Shown here piece by piece: positions 25,248 to 36,471 of a DNA stretch of 41,745 nt (the first letter of the stretch is position 1; each line of letters opens with the position of its first letter). The notes below the pieces were generated by a model. That model saw only the letters and a list, made by a program, of their open reading frames with translations. It searched no databases and was not told the origin of the DNA. The translations under genes and the position numbers were made by a program. Source of the stretch: Betaproteobacteria bacterium (GTDB lineage Bacteria; Pseudomonadota; Gammaproteobacteria; Burkholderiales; SG8-41); the NCBI GenBank assembly GCA_947476215.1, contig CANJQI010000026.1:1-41745 (forward strand). Reading direction: 5' to 3'.

Positions 25248-26504
25248 TCATATCCTGATCTGTCCGTCGCCGAAGACCACCCACTTCAGCGAAGTCAGTC
25301 CTTCGAGTCCCACCGGACCGCGCGCGTGCAGTTTGTCGGTGGAAATGCCGATTTCCGCGCCCAGGCCGTATTCGTAACCATCGGCGAAACGCGTGGACGC
25401 ATTCACCATCACGGAACTGGAGTCGACTTCGCGCAGGAAGCGCTGCGCATGCGCCTGATCTTCCGTGACGATGGTGTCGGTATGCTGGGAGCCGTATTTG
25501 GATATGTGTTCTATCGCTTCGTCGAGTCCGCTGACGACGCGGATCGAAAGTATGGCGGCCAGATACTCGGTATGCCAGTCCTCTTCAGTCGCGGCATTCA
25601 TGCCTGGAACTATATTGCGCGCGGCTTCGTCGCCGCGCAGTTCTATACCTTTGTCCTGATAGATTCTGGCCAGCCGCGGCAGCACGCGATCCGCGACGGC
25701 ACGCGCAACGAGCAGGGTTTCCATCGCATTGCACACGCCCAGGCGCTGCGTCTTGGCGTTGTCGGCGATGCGGACCGCCTTGTCGAGATCGGCCGCGTCG
25801 TCGATATAGACATGACATATGCCGTCAAGATGCTTGATCATGGGGATGCGTGATTCCTGCATCACGCGCTCGATCAGGCTTTTGCCGCCGCGCGGCACGA
25901 CGATGTCGACATACTCGTTCATGCGCAGCAGTTCTCCAACGGCGGCACGATCCGTGGTTTCCACGACTTGCACTGCGGTTTCCGGCAGGCCTGCCGCTTT
26001 CAGGCCCTCGTGCACACAGCGCGCGATCGCCTGATTGGAATGGAAGGATTCCGAACCGCCGCGCAGTATCGTGGCGTTGCCGGATTTGAGGCACAGCCCT
26101 GCCGCGTCGGCCGTGACGTTGGGGCGCGATTCGTAAATGATGGCGATGACGCCGAGTGGTACGCGCATGCGGCCGACCTTGATGCCGGTTGGCCGTTGTT
26201 TGAGATCGCTGATCTCGCCGATAGGGTCGGGAAGTTCTGCGATTTGACGCAAACCGTCGGCCATCGCGGCTATGGTTTTCTCGGTAAGCGTGAGTCGGTC
26301 GATGGACGCCGGATCCAGGCCTTTGGCCCTGGCCGCGGCCACATCCCGTGCGTTCTCCTCCAGCAGGCGCGTGCTATTTCGCGTGATAGCCTCGGCGGTA
26401 AAGACGAGGGCGTTGTTCTTGGTGGACGTGTCTGATTTGGCGACCAGTAACGAGGCAGCGCGCGCCTGCCTGCCAACCGCCAACATGTATTCGTGTATGT
26501 CCAT
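25248..26504 (-). CDS. proA: Gamma-glutamyl phosphate reductase
   Basis: A 418-residue enzyme of proline synthesis that reduces gamma-glutamyl phosphate to glutamate semialdehyde with [38 protein letters not shown] and [12 protein letters not shown] (catalytic cysteine near residue 257) are the family motifs. I chose the ATG at 26504, which gives the usual ProA length; 20 more codons are open upstream, partly through heptamer-like repeat. The ribosome-binding site is weak. It lies downstream of holA on the same strand and no proB is near. Confidence 0.95.
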   Translation of the reverse strand: MDIHEYMLAVGRQARAASLLVAKSDTSTKNNALVFTAEAITRNSTRLLEENARDVAAARAKGLDPASIDRLTLTEKTIAAMADGLRQIAELPDPIGEISDLKQRPTGIKVGRMRVPLGVIAIIYESRPNVTADAAGLCLKSGNATILRGGSESFHSNQAIARCVHEGLKAAGLPETAVQVVETTDRAAVGELLRMNEYVDIVVPRGGKSLIERVMQESRIPMIKHLDGICHVYIDDAADLDKAVRIADNAKTQRLGVCNAMETLLVARAVADRVLPRLARIYQDKGIELRGDEAARNIVPGMNAATEEDWHTEYLAAILSIRVVSGLDEAIEHISKYGSQHTDTIVTEDQAHAQRFLREVDSSSVMVNASTRFADGYEYGLGAEIGISTDKLHARGPVGLEGLTSLKWVVFGDGQIRI

Positions 26505-26510
26505 ATCCGC

Positions 26511-26538
26511 GTAAGGCGTGAGGGGGCGGCGGTAAGCG
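26511..26538. repeat. Possible decayed heptamer array F before proA
   Basis: GTAAGGC, GTGAGGG, GGCGGCG and GTAAGCG in immediate succession, similar to the units of elements A and B. They abut the proA start codon on the minus strand, where they read CGCTTAC, CGCCGCC, CCCTCAC, GCCTTAC. No inverted partner arm is evident, so this may be a remnant or coincidence. Confidence 0.35.
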
Positions 26539-26582
26539 GAACTCCGCCGTATAACCGTGTCCACCCCTAATGGCGAACGATT

Positions 26583-27617
26583 TTACCTTGTAATGGCTGC
26601 GTCCATGCGCCGTGGCGCGGCGAAGCGCAATCCGAGCTGCAGCAATTCGTCCCACACGTCGCCTTTGGCGAGACCCTTGATCATGCGATCTATGCGCGCG
26701 GCGTGCCTGAGCGCGGCTTCGATCTGCGCGGTCGAGTGGCGTTTGACATGGCGCTGTAACATCGCCTGGCGTCCCTGGCCCCAGATGCGCGCGTCGCGCA
26801 TCGCCTGCTGCATGGGGCGGCCCATGTTGAGCATGGCCACTAATCGGCCCGCGGCGCGTATTTCCTCGGTCATCGTCCACAGGATGAGCGGCGGCGCGAT
26901 GCCTTCGCCTTCCAGTCCGGCTAGCATGCGCGCAAGATGTTTCGCGTCGCCAGAAATCACGATCTCGCCCAGATCGAAGACGTCGAAGCGCGCGACATCG
27001 AGCACGGCTTCCTTGACTCGTTCAAAGGCAAGCTTTCCCGGCGGAAACAGCAACGCGAGTTTTTGCGTTTCCTGAAAAGCGGCGAGCAGATTTCCTTCGA
27101 CTTTGTCGGCAATAAACGCCAGCGTCTCGTCGTCGGCCTGCTGGTCCTGTGTTTTGAGCCGGCCACCGAGCCATGCCGGCAGCTCGGCGCGCCCGACTTG
27201 CTTGGCCTCGACCATGACACCGGCCGCATCCAGGGCGCCGAACCACGCGCCTTTTTGAGCACGCCAGTCTATTTCCGGCAGTTGTATCAGGACTATGGTC
27301 TCGGCCGGCAATGCGTTACACAGGCTTTGCAGTGCTTGGCCGCCCTCGTTGCCGGGCTTGCCGCTGGGTATCCGCACTTCGAGTATGCGCTGCGTGGCGA
27401 ACAGTGACTGCGACGCGCCGCTTATTCTGAGTTGAGACCAGTCAAAATGCTGATCCGCGGTCAGCACCTCACGCTCGCTATGGCCGCGTTCCCGCGCGTT
27501 CGTGCGGACACGGTCCGCCGCCTCGATCGCAAGCAACGGTTCATCGCCGTATATCGTGTAGAGCGGCGCAAGGGTGCGTTTTAGTTGCTGCGGCAGTTGC
27601 TCGGTAGTGATACGCAT
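26583..27617 (-). CDS. holA: DNA polymerase III delta subunit
   Basis: A 344-residue clamp-loader subunit. YTIYGDEPLLAIEAADRVR near the N-terminus is the standard HolA opening, and VEGNLLAAFQETQKLALLFP, ILWTMTEEIRA and the helical C-terminal domain (RIDRMIKGL) match the rest. Delta opens the beta sliding clamp. The ATG at 27617 follows the lptE stop by 4 bases, which fixes the start and indicates one transcript leuS-lptE-holA, the usual arrangement in proteobacteria. Confidence 0.93.
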   Translation of the reverse strand: MRITTEQLPQQLKRTLAPLYTIYGDEPLLAIEAADRVRTNARERGHSEREVLTADQHFDWSQLRISGASQSLFATQRILEVRIPSGKPGNEGGQALQSLCNALPAETIVLIQLPEIDWRAQKGAWFGALDAAGVMVEAKQVGRAELPAWLGGRLKTQDQQADDETLAFIADKVEGNLLAAFQETQKLALLFPPGKLAFERVKEAVLDVARFDVFDLGEIVISGDAKHLARMLAGLEGEGIAPPLILWTMTEEIRAAGRLVAMLNMGRPMQQAMRDARIWGQGRQAMLQRHVKRHSTAQIEAALRHAARIDRMIKGLAKGDVWDELLQLGLRFAAPRRMDAAITR

Positions 27618-27621
27618 TAAT

Positions 27622-28179
27622 CTATGAATCGAGACGCGTTGCTTGCAACCGGCGCACCATTTGTTGCACGGCATCGCTTTGCATGTCGCGGTACAGCAGC
27701 GCTTCTTCGTGTTCCTTGCCCACGACGTCGGTATCGGTATAGGACAGGTCGCGGCGCAGCGCGATCTCGGAATTTTGCACGTACTCTTTCTTTATTTGAT
27801 CGTAGATCCGGTACGACACGCGATAGTTCAGCGTGATTTCGCGCACGCGCCCGCTGCTCGACAACGACAGTATCGCGCGTTCGCGCTGTTCGCCGAGGAT
27901 TTCCAGCGTCACGCGTGCTTCCTGAGGATTGTTCGTGACGCGGGTTTGGCTTCCGGCGCGCACCGTGCGCGTGAGCTGACCGGCGAATTGCGGCGAACCC
28001 GAGATGTACAGCGTATCGAACGGCAAAGAAGCCTGTCCGCGCAGCTGGAAGCCGCAGGACGACAGCAGCAATGCTGCTGCAAGAAGGATGAGGGAGGCTG
28101 TTTGAGGGATGAAGGCGGAGGGATGAGGGATGAAAGCGGAATCCACTCCTCTGCTTGGCTGCGACTCAAATTTACTCAT
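27622..28179 (-). CDS. lptE: LPS-assembly lipoprotein LptE with repeat-derived N-terminus
   Basis: A 185-residue outer-membrane lipoprotein that plugs LptD and helps deliver LPS to the cell surface. The lipobox LLLSSC places the acylated cysteine at residue 42; CGFQLRG is the usual mature start. Known LptE signal peptides are about 18-22 residues, but here 41 residues precede the cysteine. The first ~26 (MSKFESQPSRGVDSAFIPHP...) are encoded by heptamer element C: its proximal arm gives GGAGG 8 bases before the ATG (28192-28188) and the ATG itself. The h-region (SLILLAAALLL) is intact, so export should still work. No other good start is visible. Confidence 0.9.
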   Translation of the reverse strand: MSKFESQPSRGVDSAFIPHPSAFIPQTASLILLAAALLLSSCGFQLRGQASLPFDTLYISGSPQFAGQLTRTVRAGSQTRVTNNPQEARVTLEILGEQRERAILSLSSSGRVREITLNYRVSYRIYDQIKKEYVQNSEIALRRDLSYTDTDVVGKEHEEALLYRDMQSDAVQQMVRRLQATRLDS

Positions 28180-28205
28180 CCCTCATCCCTCCGCCTTCAT
28201 CCCTC
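28085..28205. repeat. Heptamer inverted-array element C (leuS-lptE junction)
   Basis: Eight 7-base units at 28085-28140 (AGGATGA, GGGAGGC, TGTTTGA, GGGATGA, AGGCGGA, GGGATGA, GGGATGA, AAGCGGA) face TCATCCC, TCATCCC, TCCGCCT, TCATCCC at 28176-28203. Bases 28104-28133 and 28176-28205 are a perfect 30-bp inverted repeat around a 42-base core, the strongest palindrome in the window. It overlaps the 5' end of lptE completely and lies just beyond the leuS stop (28214-28212). ACTCATC at 28174-28180 is the same unit as in uvrD (element D). Confidence 0.95.
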
Positions 28206-28211
28206 GAAACT

Positions 28212-31043
<2,832 letters not shown>

Positions 31044-31102
31044 TCAAACTTCGGATCCCGCTGCGCTGCGCTTGTGGCGGTTATGCATACAAGGAGACTG
31101 CA

Positions 31103-31914
31103 ATGAGAATAATCGCCGTAATCATGACGACGCTGATGATGCTGGCGATTGCGCCCGCCAATGCCGCGCTGCGTCCCGGCGTGCTGGTCGAGGGCGTACA
31201 GATGCCGGCATGGGTCGAGCACGCCAGTGGCGCCCGCAATCCGCTGGCAGTGGGAACGGCGCTCTCGGACAAAGACCGGACAATCACCGGCCCTGGCGCG
31301 CGCGCGCTTTTGCGGCTCGCCGACGGCAGTGCGATCAAGCTTGGCGAAAACGGCGTGCTCGGGCTTGACGATGTCGGGCAGAAGAAGATGCAGATGAAAG
31401 ACGTGGTAACGGCGACGCTTGACGTGGTGAGCGGCGCATTTCGCTTCACGACGCTGGCGCTCAACCGATTTCGCGGCTAACGCGATGTCAAAGTGAGGAT
31501 AGTCACCATTACCGCCGGTATACGTGGCGCCGATTTATGGGGCAAGGCGGAGAGTGCGCGCGATATCGTTTGCCTGATCGAAGGCAAGATCACGGTGACC
31601 CGTGACAAGGATGCGTTTACCATGGACCAGCCGATGTCTTTTTATATTGCTCCGCGCAATGAGCAGGCGCAGCCCGCCGCGCCGGACGCTGGCGCGTGCA
31701 GTTGTTGGAGGCGAATAGTCAGGCGGACGCACTCGCGCTGTACGACCGTCTGCGCGGCGCAGGTTATGCCGCGGAAATCCGTCCGGTGAAAAGCGAGAAC
31801 GCGATGTTGTACCGTGTCCGGCTCTCGAATTTGCCCAGCAGGGCGGATGCACAGGCGCTCGCCAATATGCTCAAAGGCACGCTGGGTGTGAGCGAGCCGA
31901 CAATATCCATGTAA
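31103..31914 (+). pseudogene. FecR-domain and SPOR-domain protein, broken by a stop and a frameshift
   Basis: Three pieces of one gene. 31103-31480 encodes a signal peptide (MRIIAVIMTTLMMLAIAPANA; AAGGAGA precedes the ATG) and the first half of a FecR-like domain (GARALLRLADGSAIKLGENG). It stops at TAA 31478-31480, but the same frame continues with RDVKVRIVTITAGIRGADLWGK, the second half of that domain, so the stop looks like a single-base change of a lysine AAA codon. Near 31685-31692 the frame must shift to give RWRVQLLEANSQADALALYDRLRGAG, a SPOR peptidoglycan-binding domain, ending at 31914. Two independent lesions suggest a pseudogene; a shortened secreted protein from the first part may still be made. 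The last frame overlaps the uvrD start (TAATG). Confidence 0.8.
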
Positions 31915-34190
31915 TGAATTCTTCGTTTCTCGCAGGTCTCAATGAGCCGCAACTCGAGGCTGTCACTCTCCCGCATCAATCCGCGCTGATACTCGCCGGC
32001 GCCGGCAGCGGCAAAACACGAGTGCTGACCACGCGCATTGCGTGGCTGATCCAGGCCGGCCAGATCGGGCCGTCCGGATTGCTGGCGGTGACGTTCACCA
32101 ACAAGGCGGCGAAGGAGATGCTGGCACGCATCAGTGCCATGTTGCCGATCAATACGCGCGGCATGTGGGTGGGAACATTTCACGGCCTGTGCAATCGCAT
32201 GCTGCGCGCCCACTTTCGCGACGCGGGACTGCCGCAACTGTTCCAGATCCTCGACAGCCAGGATCAGCTCGCGCTGATCAAGCGTGTGATGAAAGCGGCC
32301 AACGTCGACGACGAACAGTTTCCACCGCGCCAGGTTGCGTGGTTCATCAACAGCCACAAAGACGCCGGCAAACGCGCGAAGGACGCCGAGGAATACGACG
32401 GACACTCGCGGCGCATGAGGGAAGTTTATGCCATGTACGAGGCGCAATGCCAGCGCGAAGGCGTGGTGGACTTCGCGGAACTGCTGCTGCGTTGCCATGA
32501 GTTGCTGTCGCGCAATGAATTGCTGCGCGATCACTATCGCGGCCGGTTCCGTCATATTCTCGTCGACGAGTTTCAGGACACCAATCGCCTGCAGTACCTG
32601 TGGCTGCGCCTGCTGGCGGGAGGAGAAAACGCGGTTTTCGCGGTCGGAGACGACGATCAGTCCATCTACGCTTTTCGCGGTGCGTCGGCTGCCAACATGC
32701 AGGACCTGCAGAAGGACTTCGCGGTCGAAAAAGTTATCAAGCTCGAACAGAACTACCGCTCGCATGGTCACATACTCGATGCCGCCAATGCGCTGATCGA
32801 ACACAACGAAAGGCGGCTGGGCAAGAATTTGTGGACCTCGGAAGGCAAAGGCGAGCCGTTGCGGGTTTACGAAGCCGGCACCGATCTCGACGAAGCTGGA
32901 TTTATCGTCGACGAAGTCAAGTCGCTGCACAACGAAGGCGTGCGCCTGAATGAAATTGCGCTGCTCTACCGCTCCAATGCGCAATCGCGCGTAATCGAAC
33001 ATGCGTTGTTCAATGCCGGCATGTCATACCGTGTTTATGGCGGACTGCGCTTTTTCGAGCGCCAGGAAATCAAGCATGCGCTCGCTTATCTGCGACTGCT
33101 GGCGAGCGATGAAGACGACGGTGCGTTATTGCGCGTGATCAATTTTCCAACGCGCGGCATCGGAAACCGCAGCCTCGAACAACTGCAGGGCCTTGCCAAA
33201 GCGCAAGAGACCAGTCTGTGGAGAGCAGCGAAGGAAAAGACAGCGCGAAGTGCGGAGTGCAAAGTGCAAAGTGGAAGTGCAAGTGCAAGTGCAAGTGAGA
33301 AAGGGAGCGCCGCCGGTAACTCATCACTCATCACTCATCACTCATCGCTGGGCAAAGGCCTCCCCGCCTTCGTAGTCTTGATCGAATCCATGCGCGCCGC
33401 GACTGCGAGCCTGCCGCTGCCCGAAATCATAGACCACGTCATCGAGCACAGCGGCCTCAAGCAGCATTATCAGGGCGAGCGTGAGGGCGCCGATCGGCTG
33501 GAAAACCTGGGCGAACTGGTCAACGCCGCCGCGGGCTTTGCGTCCAACGACCAGCAGGACGATACCAGCCTGGCGGCGTTTCTTGCGCACGCGGCGCTCG
33601 AAGCGGGGGATAACCAGGCGCAGGCTGGTATGGATGCACTGCAGTTGATGACCGTGCACTCGGCCAAGGGGTTGGAATTTCACAGCGTTTTTATCAGCGG
33701 CCTAGAGGAAGGGCTGTTCCCGCACGAAAACAGCTTGACCGAAGCCGACGGCAAGGAAGAGGAAAGACGACTCATGTATGTGGCGCTGACGCGTGCACGG
33801 CGGCGGCTGTATCTGTCGTTCGCCCAAAGCCGCATGCTGCACGGGCAGACCCGCTACAACGTCGCGTCCAGTTTTTTTCACGAAATTCCGGAGCCCTTGC
33901 TCAAGCGCATCAATCGCGGTGGAGCATACGCTTTGCATGCTCCGCCATCGCAGCAATCCGGCTCGCGCCAGCGCTATGGCAGGGGCAAAGTGGAAGTCTA
34001 TTCGGAGCGCGGCATCCCTGATGCGTCATCGCCGTGGAGCGTGGGCCAAAACGTGGTGCATCCGAAGTTCGGCGCCGGCATTATCGTCAATGCCGAAGGG
34101 CGGGGCGGTGACGCGCGTGTGCAGATTAACTTTGGCCGGGCCGGTACAAAATGGCTGGCGCTGGAGTATGCCAAGCTGACGCCGGCCTGA
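31914..34190 (+). CDS. uvrD: UvrD/Rep-family DNA helicase with repeat-encoded insertion
   Basis: A 758-residue superfamily 1A 3'-5' helicase. Walker A GAGSGKT (29-35), DEFQDT near 218-223, GDDDQSIYAFRGA, NYRSHGHILDAANALI, LMTVHSAKGLEF and VALTRARRRLYL are motifs I-VI. The C-terminus (GQNVVHPKFGAGIIVN...) is the Tudor-like domain seen in UvrD/PcrA. Residues ~440-482 (KEKTARSAECKVQ...SLITHHSSL) form an in-frame insertion made of heptamer element D, in a place where homologues have a short linker before LPAFVxLIE. The ATG overlaps the stop of the broken upstream frame, so translation may once have been coupled. Roles: nucleotide-excision and mismatch repair. Confidence 0.95.
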   Translation: MNSSFLAGLNEPQLEAVTLPHQSALILAGAGSGKTRVLTTRIAWLIQAGQIGPSGLLAVTFTNKAAKEMLARISAMLPINTRGMWVGTFHGLCNRMLRAHFRDAGLPQLFQILDSQDQLALIKRVMKAANVDDEQFPPRQVAWFINSHKDAGKRAKDAEEYDGHSRRMREVYAMYEAQCQREGVVDFAELLLRCHELLSRNELLRDHYRGRFRHILVDEFQDTNRLQYLWLRLLAGGENAVFAVGDDDQSIYAFRGASAANMQDLQKDFAVEKVIKLEQNYRSHGHILDAANALIEHNERRLGKNLWTSEGKGEPLRVYEAGTDLDEAGFIVDEVKSLHNEGVRLNEIALLYRSNAQSRVIEHALFNAGMSYRVYGGLRFFERQEIKHALAYLRLLASDEDDGALLRVINFPTRGIGNRSLEQLQGLAKAQETSLWRAAKEKTARSAECKVQSGSASASASEKGSAAGNSSLITHHSSLGKGLPAFVVLIESMRAATASLPLPEIIDHVIEHSGLKQHYQGEREGADRLENLGELVNAAAGFASNDQQDDTSLAAFLAHAALEAGDNQAQAGMDALQLMTVHSAKGLEFHSVFISGLEEGLFPHENSLTEADGKEEERRLMYVALTRARRRLYLSFAQSRMLHGQTRYNVASSFFHEIPEPLLKRINRGGAYALHAPPSQQSGSRQRYGRGKVEVYSERGIPDASSPWSVGQNVVHPKFGAGIIVNAEGRGGDARVQINFGRAGTKWLALEYAKLTPA
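33248..33346. repeat. Heptamer array element D inside uvrD
   Basis: Left array 33248-33299: AAGTGCG, GAGTGCA, AAGTGCA, AAGTGGA, then 6-base units AGTGCA x3 and AGTGAG. Right array 33319-33346: four perfect ACTCATC units. A 19-base spacer lies between. The arrays are not strict complements of each other. The whole segment is open in the uvrD frame. In ACTCATC repeats all three frames give the same cyclic heptapeptide (SSLITHH), with no stop. Confidence 0.93.
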
Positions 34191-34197
34191 TCCGCCG

Positions 34198-34977
34198 TTA
34201 CGGCGCAGTACCGGCCGCTGGGGCGTGCGCAAACACATCCTTGTAGCTCAGGTATATGGACGGCACAACGACAGGGGCCAGCAGCCATATCGCAAGGTCG
34301 GCCTGGTGCGTCGCGATACCGAGAGGCATCAACATCATCATCGGCGCGAGCAGCATCACGCCGTACAGCAACAATGGCCACAGGTTGCGCACGCAAGCCA
34401 CCAAACTCAGCGCGAGCGCGCGCCGTGGCGGCACATCATCAAAAAAAACCAGCAGCGGCGAAAACCAGGCGGCCATCAGAAACGGCAGCGATACGGCCAA
34501 TCCAGCAACGAACGCGTTCATCAACGCCGGTCTGGCGATACGAACAGCGTCCATGGTTTCCTGGGTGACGGCGCCGGCTGCCATGGTCTTGGCAATCTCG
34601 GTGATGGCTTCACCACCCATCACTGTGACCACTATCATGCCGACGAATTTACCGACCAGCGACACGCCGCCGATCGTGATCAGATGTGCCGCATTCTTGA
34701 GAAATCCGCTTGCCAGGTAACTCACGCGCAATGGCTTGCCCTGCTCAAGCGCCTGGGCGCCGTGACTGAGGCCCGCCAGTATATTGGGCACCACAAGCAG
34801 GGCGATGATGCCCAGAACGGGAATCGCATAAAGTATGCGGCTGCCGACAAACAATATCGCGCACAGAAAAACCCATTGCGCGGGACTCTTGCGAAAGAGC
34901 GTGATGCCGTCGGAGATCCAGCGCCAGCCGCGCGAGGCTTCCACCTTGCGGACAGTGATGTCGGGAGTGCCTAACAT
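34198..34977 (-). CDS. BPSS1780-family inner-membrane protein
   Basis: About 259 residues with six or so membrane helices. VEASRGWRWISDGITLFRKSPAQWVFLCAILF near the start, the repeated GLSHGAQALEQGKPLRVS segment and WFSPLLVFFDDVPPRRALALS fit the BPSS1780 membrane family common in betaproteobacteria. Function unknown; the family resembles small multi-helix permease-like proteins without transport motifs. The ATG at 34977 and a GTG at 34989 are both possible; neither has a clear ribosome-binding site. It is convergent with uvrD (7-base gap) and downstream of thrB. Confidence 0.78.
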   Translation of the reverse strand: MLGTPDITVRKVEASRGWRWISDGITLFRKSPAQWVFLCAILFVGSRILYAIPVLGIIALLVVPNILAGLSHGAQALEQGKPLRVSYLASGFLKNAAHLITIGGVSLVGKFVGMIVVTVMGGEAITEIAKTMAAGAVTQETMDAVRIARPALMNAFVAGLAVSLPFLMAAWFSPLLVFFDDVPPRRALALSLVACVRNLWPLLLYGVMLLAPMMMLMPLGIATHQADLAIWLLAPVVVPSIYLSYKDVFAHAPAAGTAP

Positions 34978-35011
34978 GGGGAAATGCACCGCGTGTGCCC
35001 TGGATTCAGAG

Positions 35012-35971
35012 TCATGGTATCAAAAACCGTTCGAGCTTCAATGCTTCCTGGTTGGCAATGCGTAGTTCAAGTATGCGCTGGAAATGGCGCGGATCCTTGG
35101 CATAAATCAGCGCTCCGGCGCGTGGCATATGCAGATCCTGCAGGCGCGACAGCCAGAAGCGCAGCGCGCCGGCACGCAGCATCGCGGGCCATGTATTGTA
35201 CTCCGTACCGGTAAATGGTCGAATCTTTTGGTATTCCCCCAACAATGCCTTCGTCCGGTCGTCGTCCAGGGTACCGTCCGCATCGACACACCAGTCGTTG
35301 ACCGCAATGGCAACGTCGTACAGCAGGACATCGTTGCACGCAAAGTAGAAGTCGACGATGCCACCCAAGCGGTCATCGTCCCACAACACGTTGTCGCGGA
35401 AAACGTCGGCATGTATGACGCCGCAAGGCAGATGCTCGCATTCCTGGGCTGACTGGAAGCTCACTTCCTCGCACAGCAACGCAGACGTATCGGCGTTCAG
35501 GTAGGGCAATATTTCCGGCAACACCGCATTCCACCAGCCGCGCCCGCGCGGATTCGGCATTTTGGCGCCATAGCTGGCCGCGGCCATATGCAGGTTGGCA
35601 AGCAGTTTGCCCAGTGTCGCACAGTGCCCGGCATGGACTTGCGTTATGTGAGCGCCGGGCAGGAAACTGACGATGCTCGCCGGTTTGCCGTTCAGTTCGC
35701 CCAGAAAACGCCCGTGGTTGTCGGCGAGCGGCGCCGGACACGGTATGCCATGACGGGCTAGGTGCGCCATCAGGTCCAGAAAGAACGGCAATTCGCCTGC
35801 ACTGAGTTTTTCGAACAGCGTCAGGACGTAGCGACCGCGCGTCGTGCTGACAATGTAGTTTGTGTTCTCGACGCCAACCAGGATACCTTTGAGGCTGGTC
35901 AGTGCGCCCAGGGAATAGTGAACGAGCCACGCCGATAATTGCTCAGGCGTAACCGGGGTAAAAACAGACAT
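35012..35971 (-). CDS. thrB: Homoserine kinase (ThrB type II, APH fold)
   Basis: A 319-residue kinase of threonine synthesis. MSVFTPVTPEQLSAWLVHY is the typical ThrB_alpha_beta start. GVIHADVFRDNVLW is the catalytic loop (HxDxxxxN) of the aminoglycoside-phosphotransferase fold and IVDFYFAC holds the Mg-binding aspartate. It phosphorylates homoserine with ATP. No thrA or thrC is beside it; the DUF2782 gene lies upstream on the same strand. Between them is heptamer element B, whose edge is 14 bases before the ATG; no ribosome-binding site is visible. Confidence 0.93.
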   Translation of the reverse strand: MSVFTPVTPEQLSAWLVHYSLGALTSLKGILVGVENTNYIVSTTRGRYVLTLFEKLSAGELPFFLDLMAHLARHGIPCPAPLADNHGRFLGELNGKPASIVSFLPGAHITQVHAGHCATLGKLLANLHMAAASYGAKMPNPRGRGWWNAVLPEILPYLNADTSALLCEEVSFQSAQECEHLPCGVIHADVFRDNVLWDDDRLGGIVDFYFACNDVLLYDVAIAVNDWCVDADGTLDDDRTKALLGEYQKIRPFTGTEYNTWPAMLRAGALRFWLSRLQDLHMPRAGALIYAKDPRHFQRILELRIANQEALKLERFLIP

Positions 35972-35985
35972 GCGGTGTTGAAGGC

Positions 35986-36079
35986 CGTGAGCGGTAAACG
36001 GTTAACCGTAAGCGGTAGATCGCAAGACTTCGCCACCGGCTACCGCTCACCGCTAACGGCTTACCGTTAACGGTCTACC
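35986..36079. repeat. Heptamer inverted-array element B (DUF2782-thrB junction)
   Basis: Six units at 35986-36027 (CGTGAGC, GGTAAAC, GGTTAAC, CGTAAGC, GGTAGAT, CGCAAGA) face six at 36038-36079 (GGCTACC, GCTCACC, GCTAACG, GCTTACC, GTTAACG, GTCTACC), with a 10-base core. GTGAGCGGTA (35987-35996) and TACCGCTCAC (36041-36050) are exact complements; the same decamer is found twice in element A, 25 kb away. On the minus strand the TAG stop of the DUF2782 gene (36077-36075) is part of the first unit met, GGTAGAC. Confidence 0.92.
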
Positions 36080-36410
36080 AAGAATGTATGACCCACATCG
36101 GTGGGCGCAGGCCGCTGTCAAAGCTGTCCTGGCGCGTCATGCGGCCATCGCCTTTTTCGTCGATCATGTAGTAGGAGATGCCGTGAGCCGGCGTGACCTT
36201 GATCATGTAGAGTTTGCCGGCGACCCGGTACTCCTCGACGGTATCGCTGCCGCGCTTCAAGATCGTAACCTGGGCTTCGAGCGCGGGATCCAGCGTAGGA
36301 CCCGGCGGCGGAGGTCCGGGGTCCGGAGCCGGCTGCAGATTGGCTGGGCGTTCCGCGGCAATGGCGGTGACCGCGATGCTGAACAGCATGGCAGAGAGCA
36401 GATTGCGCAT
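36075..36410 (-). CDS. DUF2782-family periplasmic protein
   Basis: A 111-residue protein. A signal peptide (MRNLLSAMLFSIAVTAIAAE) is followed by a Pro-rich stretch (PAPDPGPPPPGP) and a compact domain: VTILKRGSDTVEEYRVAGKLYMIKVTPAHG and YYMIDEKGDG. This matches DUF2782, found between thrB and polA in many betaproteobacteria, as here. Role unknown. The ATG at 36410 has AGGAG 8 bases upstream; the last codon and stop lie inside heptamer element B. It is divergent from polA. Confidence 0.85.
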   Translation of the reverse strand: MRNLLSAMLFSIAVTAIAAERPANLQPAPDPGPPPPGPTLDPALEAQVTILKRGSDTVEEYRVAGKLYMIKVTPAHGISYYMIDEKGDGRMTRQDSFDSGLRPPMWVIHSW

Positions 36411-36436
36411 GGTCAATACTCCTACGTCGAATTCCT

Positions 36437-36471
36437 ATTATGTGCTTGCTGGTGCGATTTTAACAGCAAGC
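36437..36471 (-). promoter_or_regulatory. DUF2782-gene promoter region with an inverted repeat
   Basis: CATAAT on the minus strand (36442-36437) is a -10 candidate 26 bases before the DUF2782 ATG. Directly upstream, GCTTGCTG (36444-36451) and CAGCAAGC (36464-36471) form a perfect 8-bp inverted repeat with a 12-base spacer, covering the -35 zone. This may be an operator. On the plus strand a short T-run follows (36477-36481), so a terminator-like hairpin is the alternative, but no plus-strand gene ends there. Confidence 0.4.

Noticed and set aside
31764-33002. A 412-codon minus-strand open frame opposite uvrD
   Set aside because: Antisense shadow of a clear helicase gene; low-complexity His/Arg/Gln-rich translation.
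33248-33346. CRISPR array in uvrD
   Set aside because: Units are 6-7 bases with no unique spacers and lie within an open coding frame; no cas genes.
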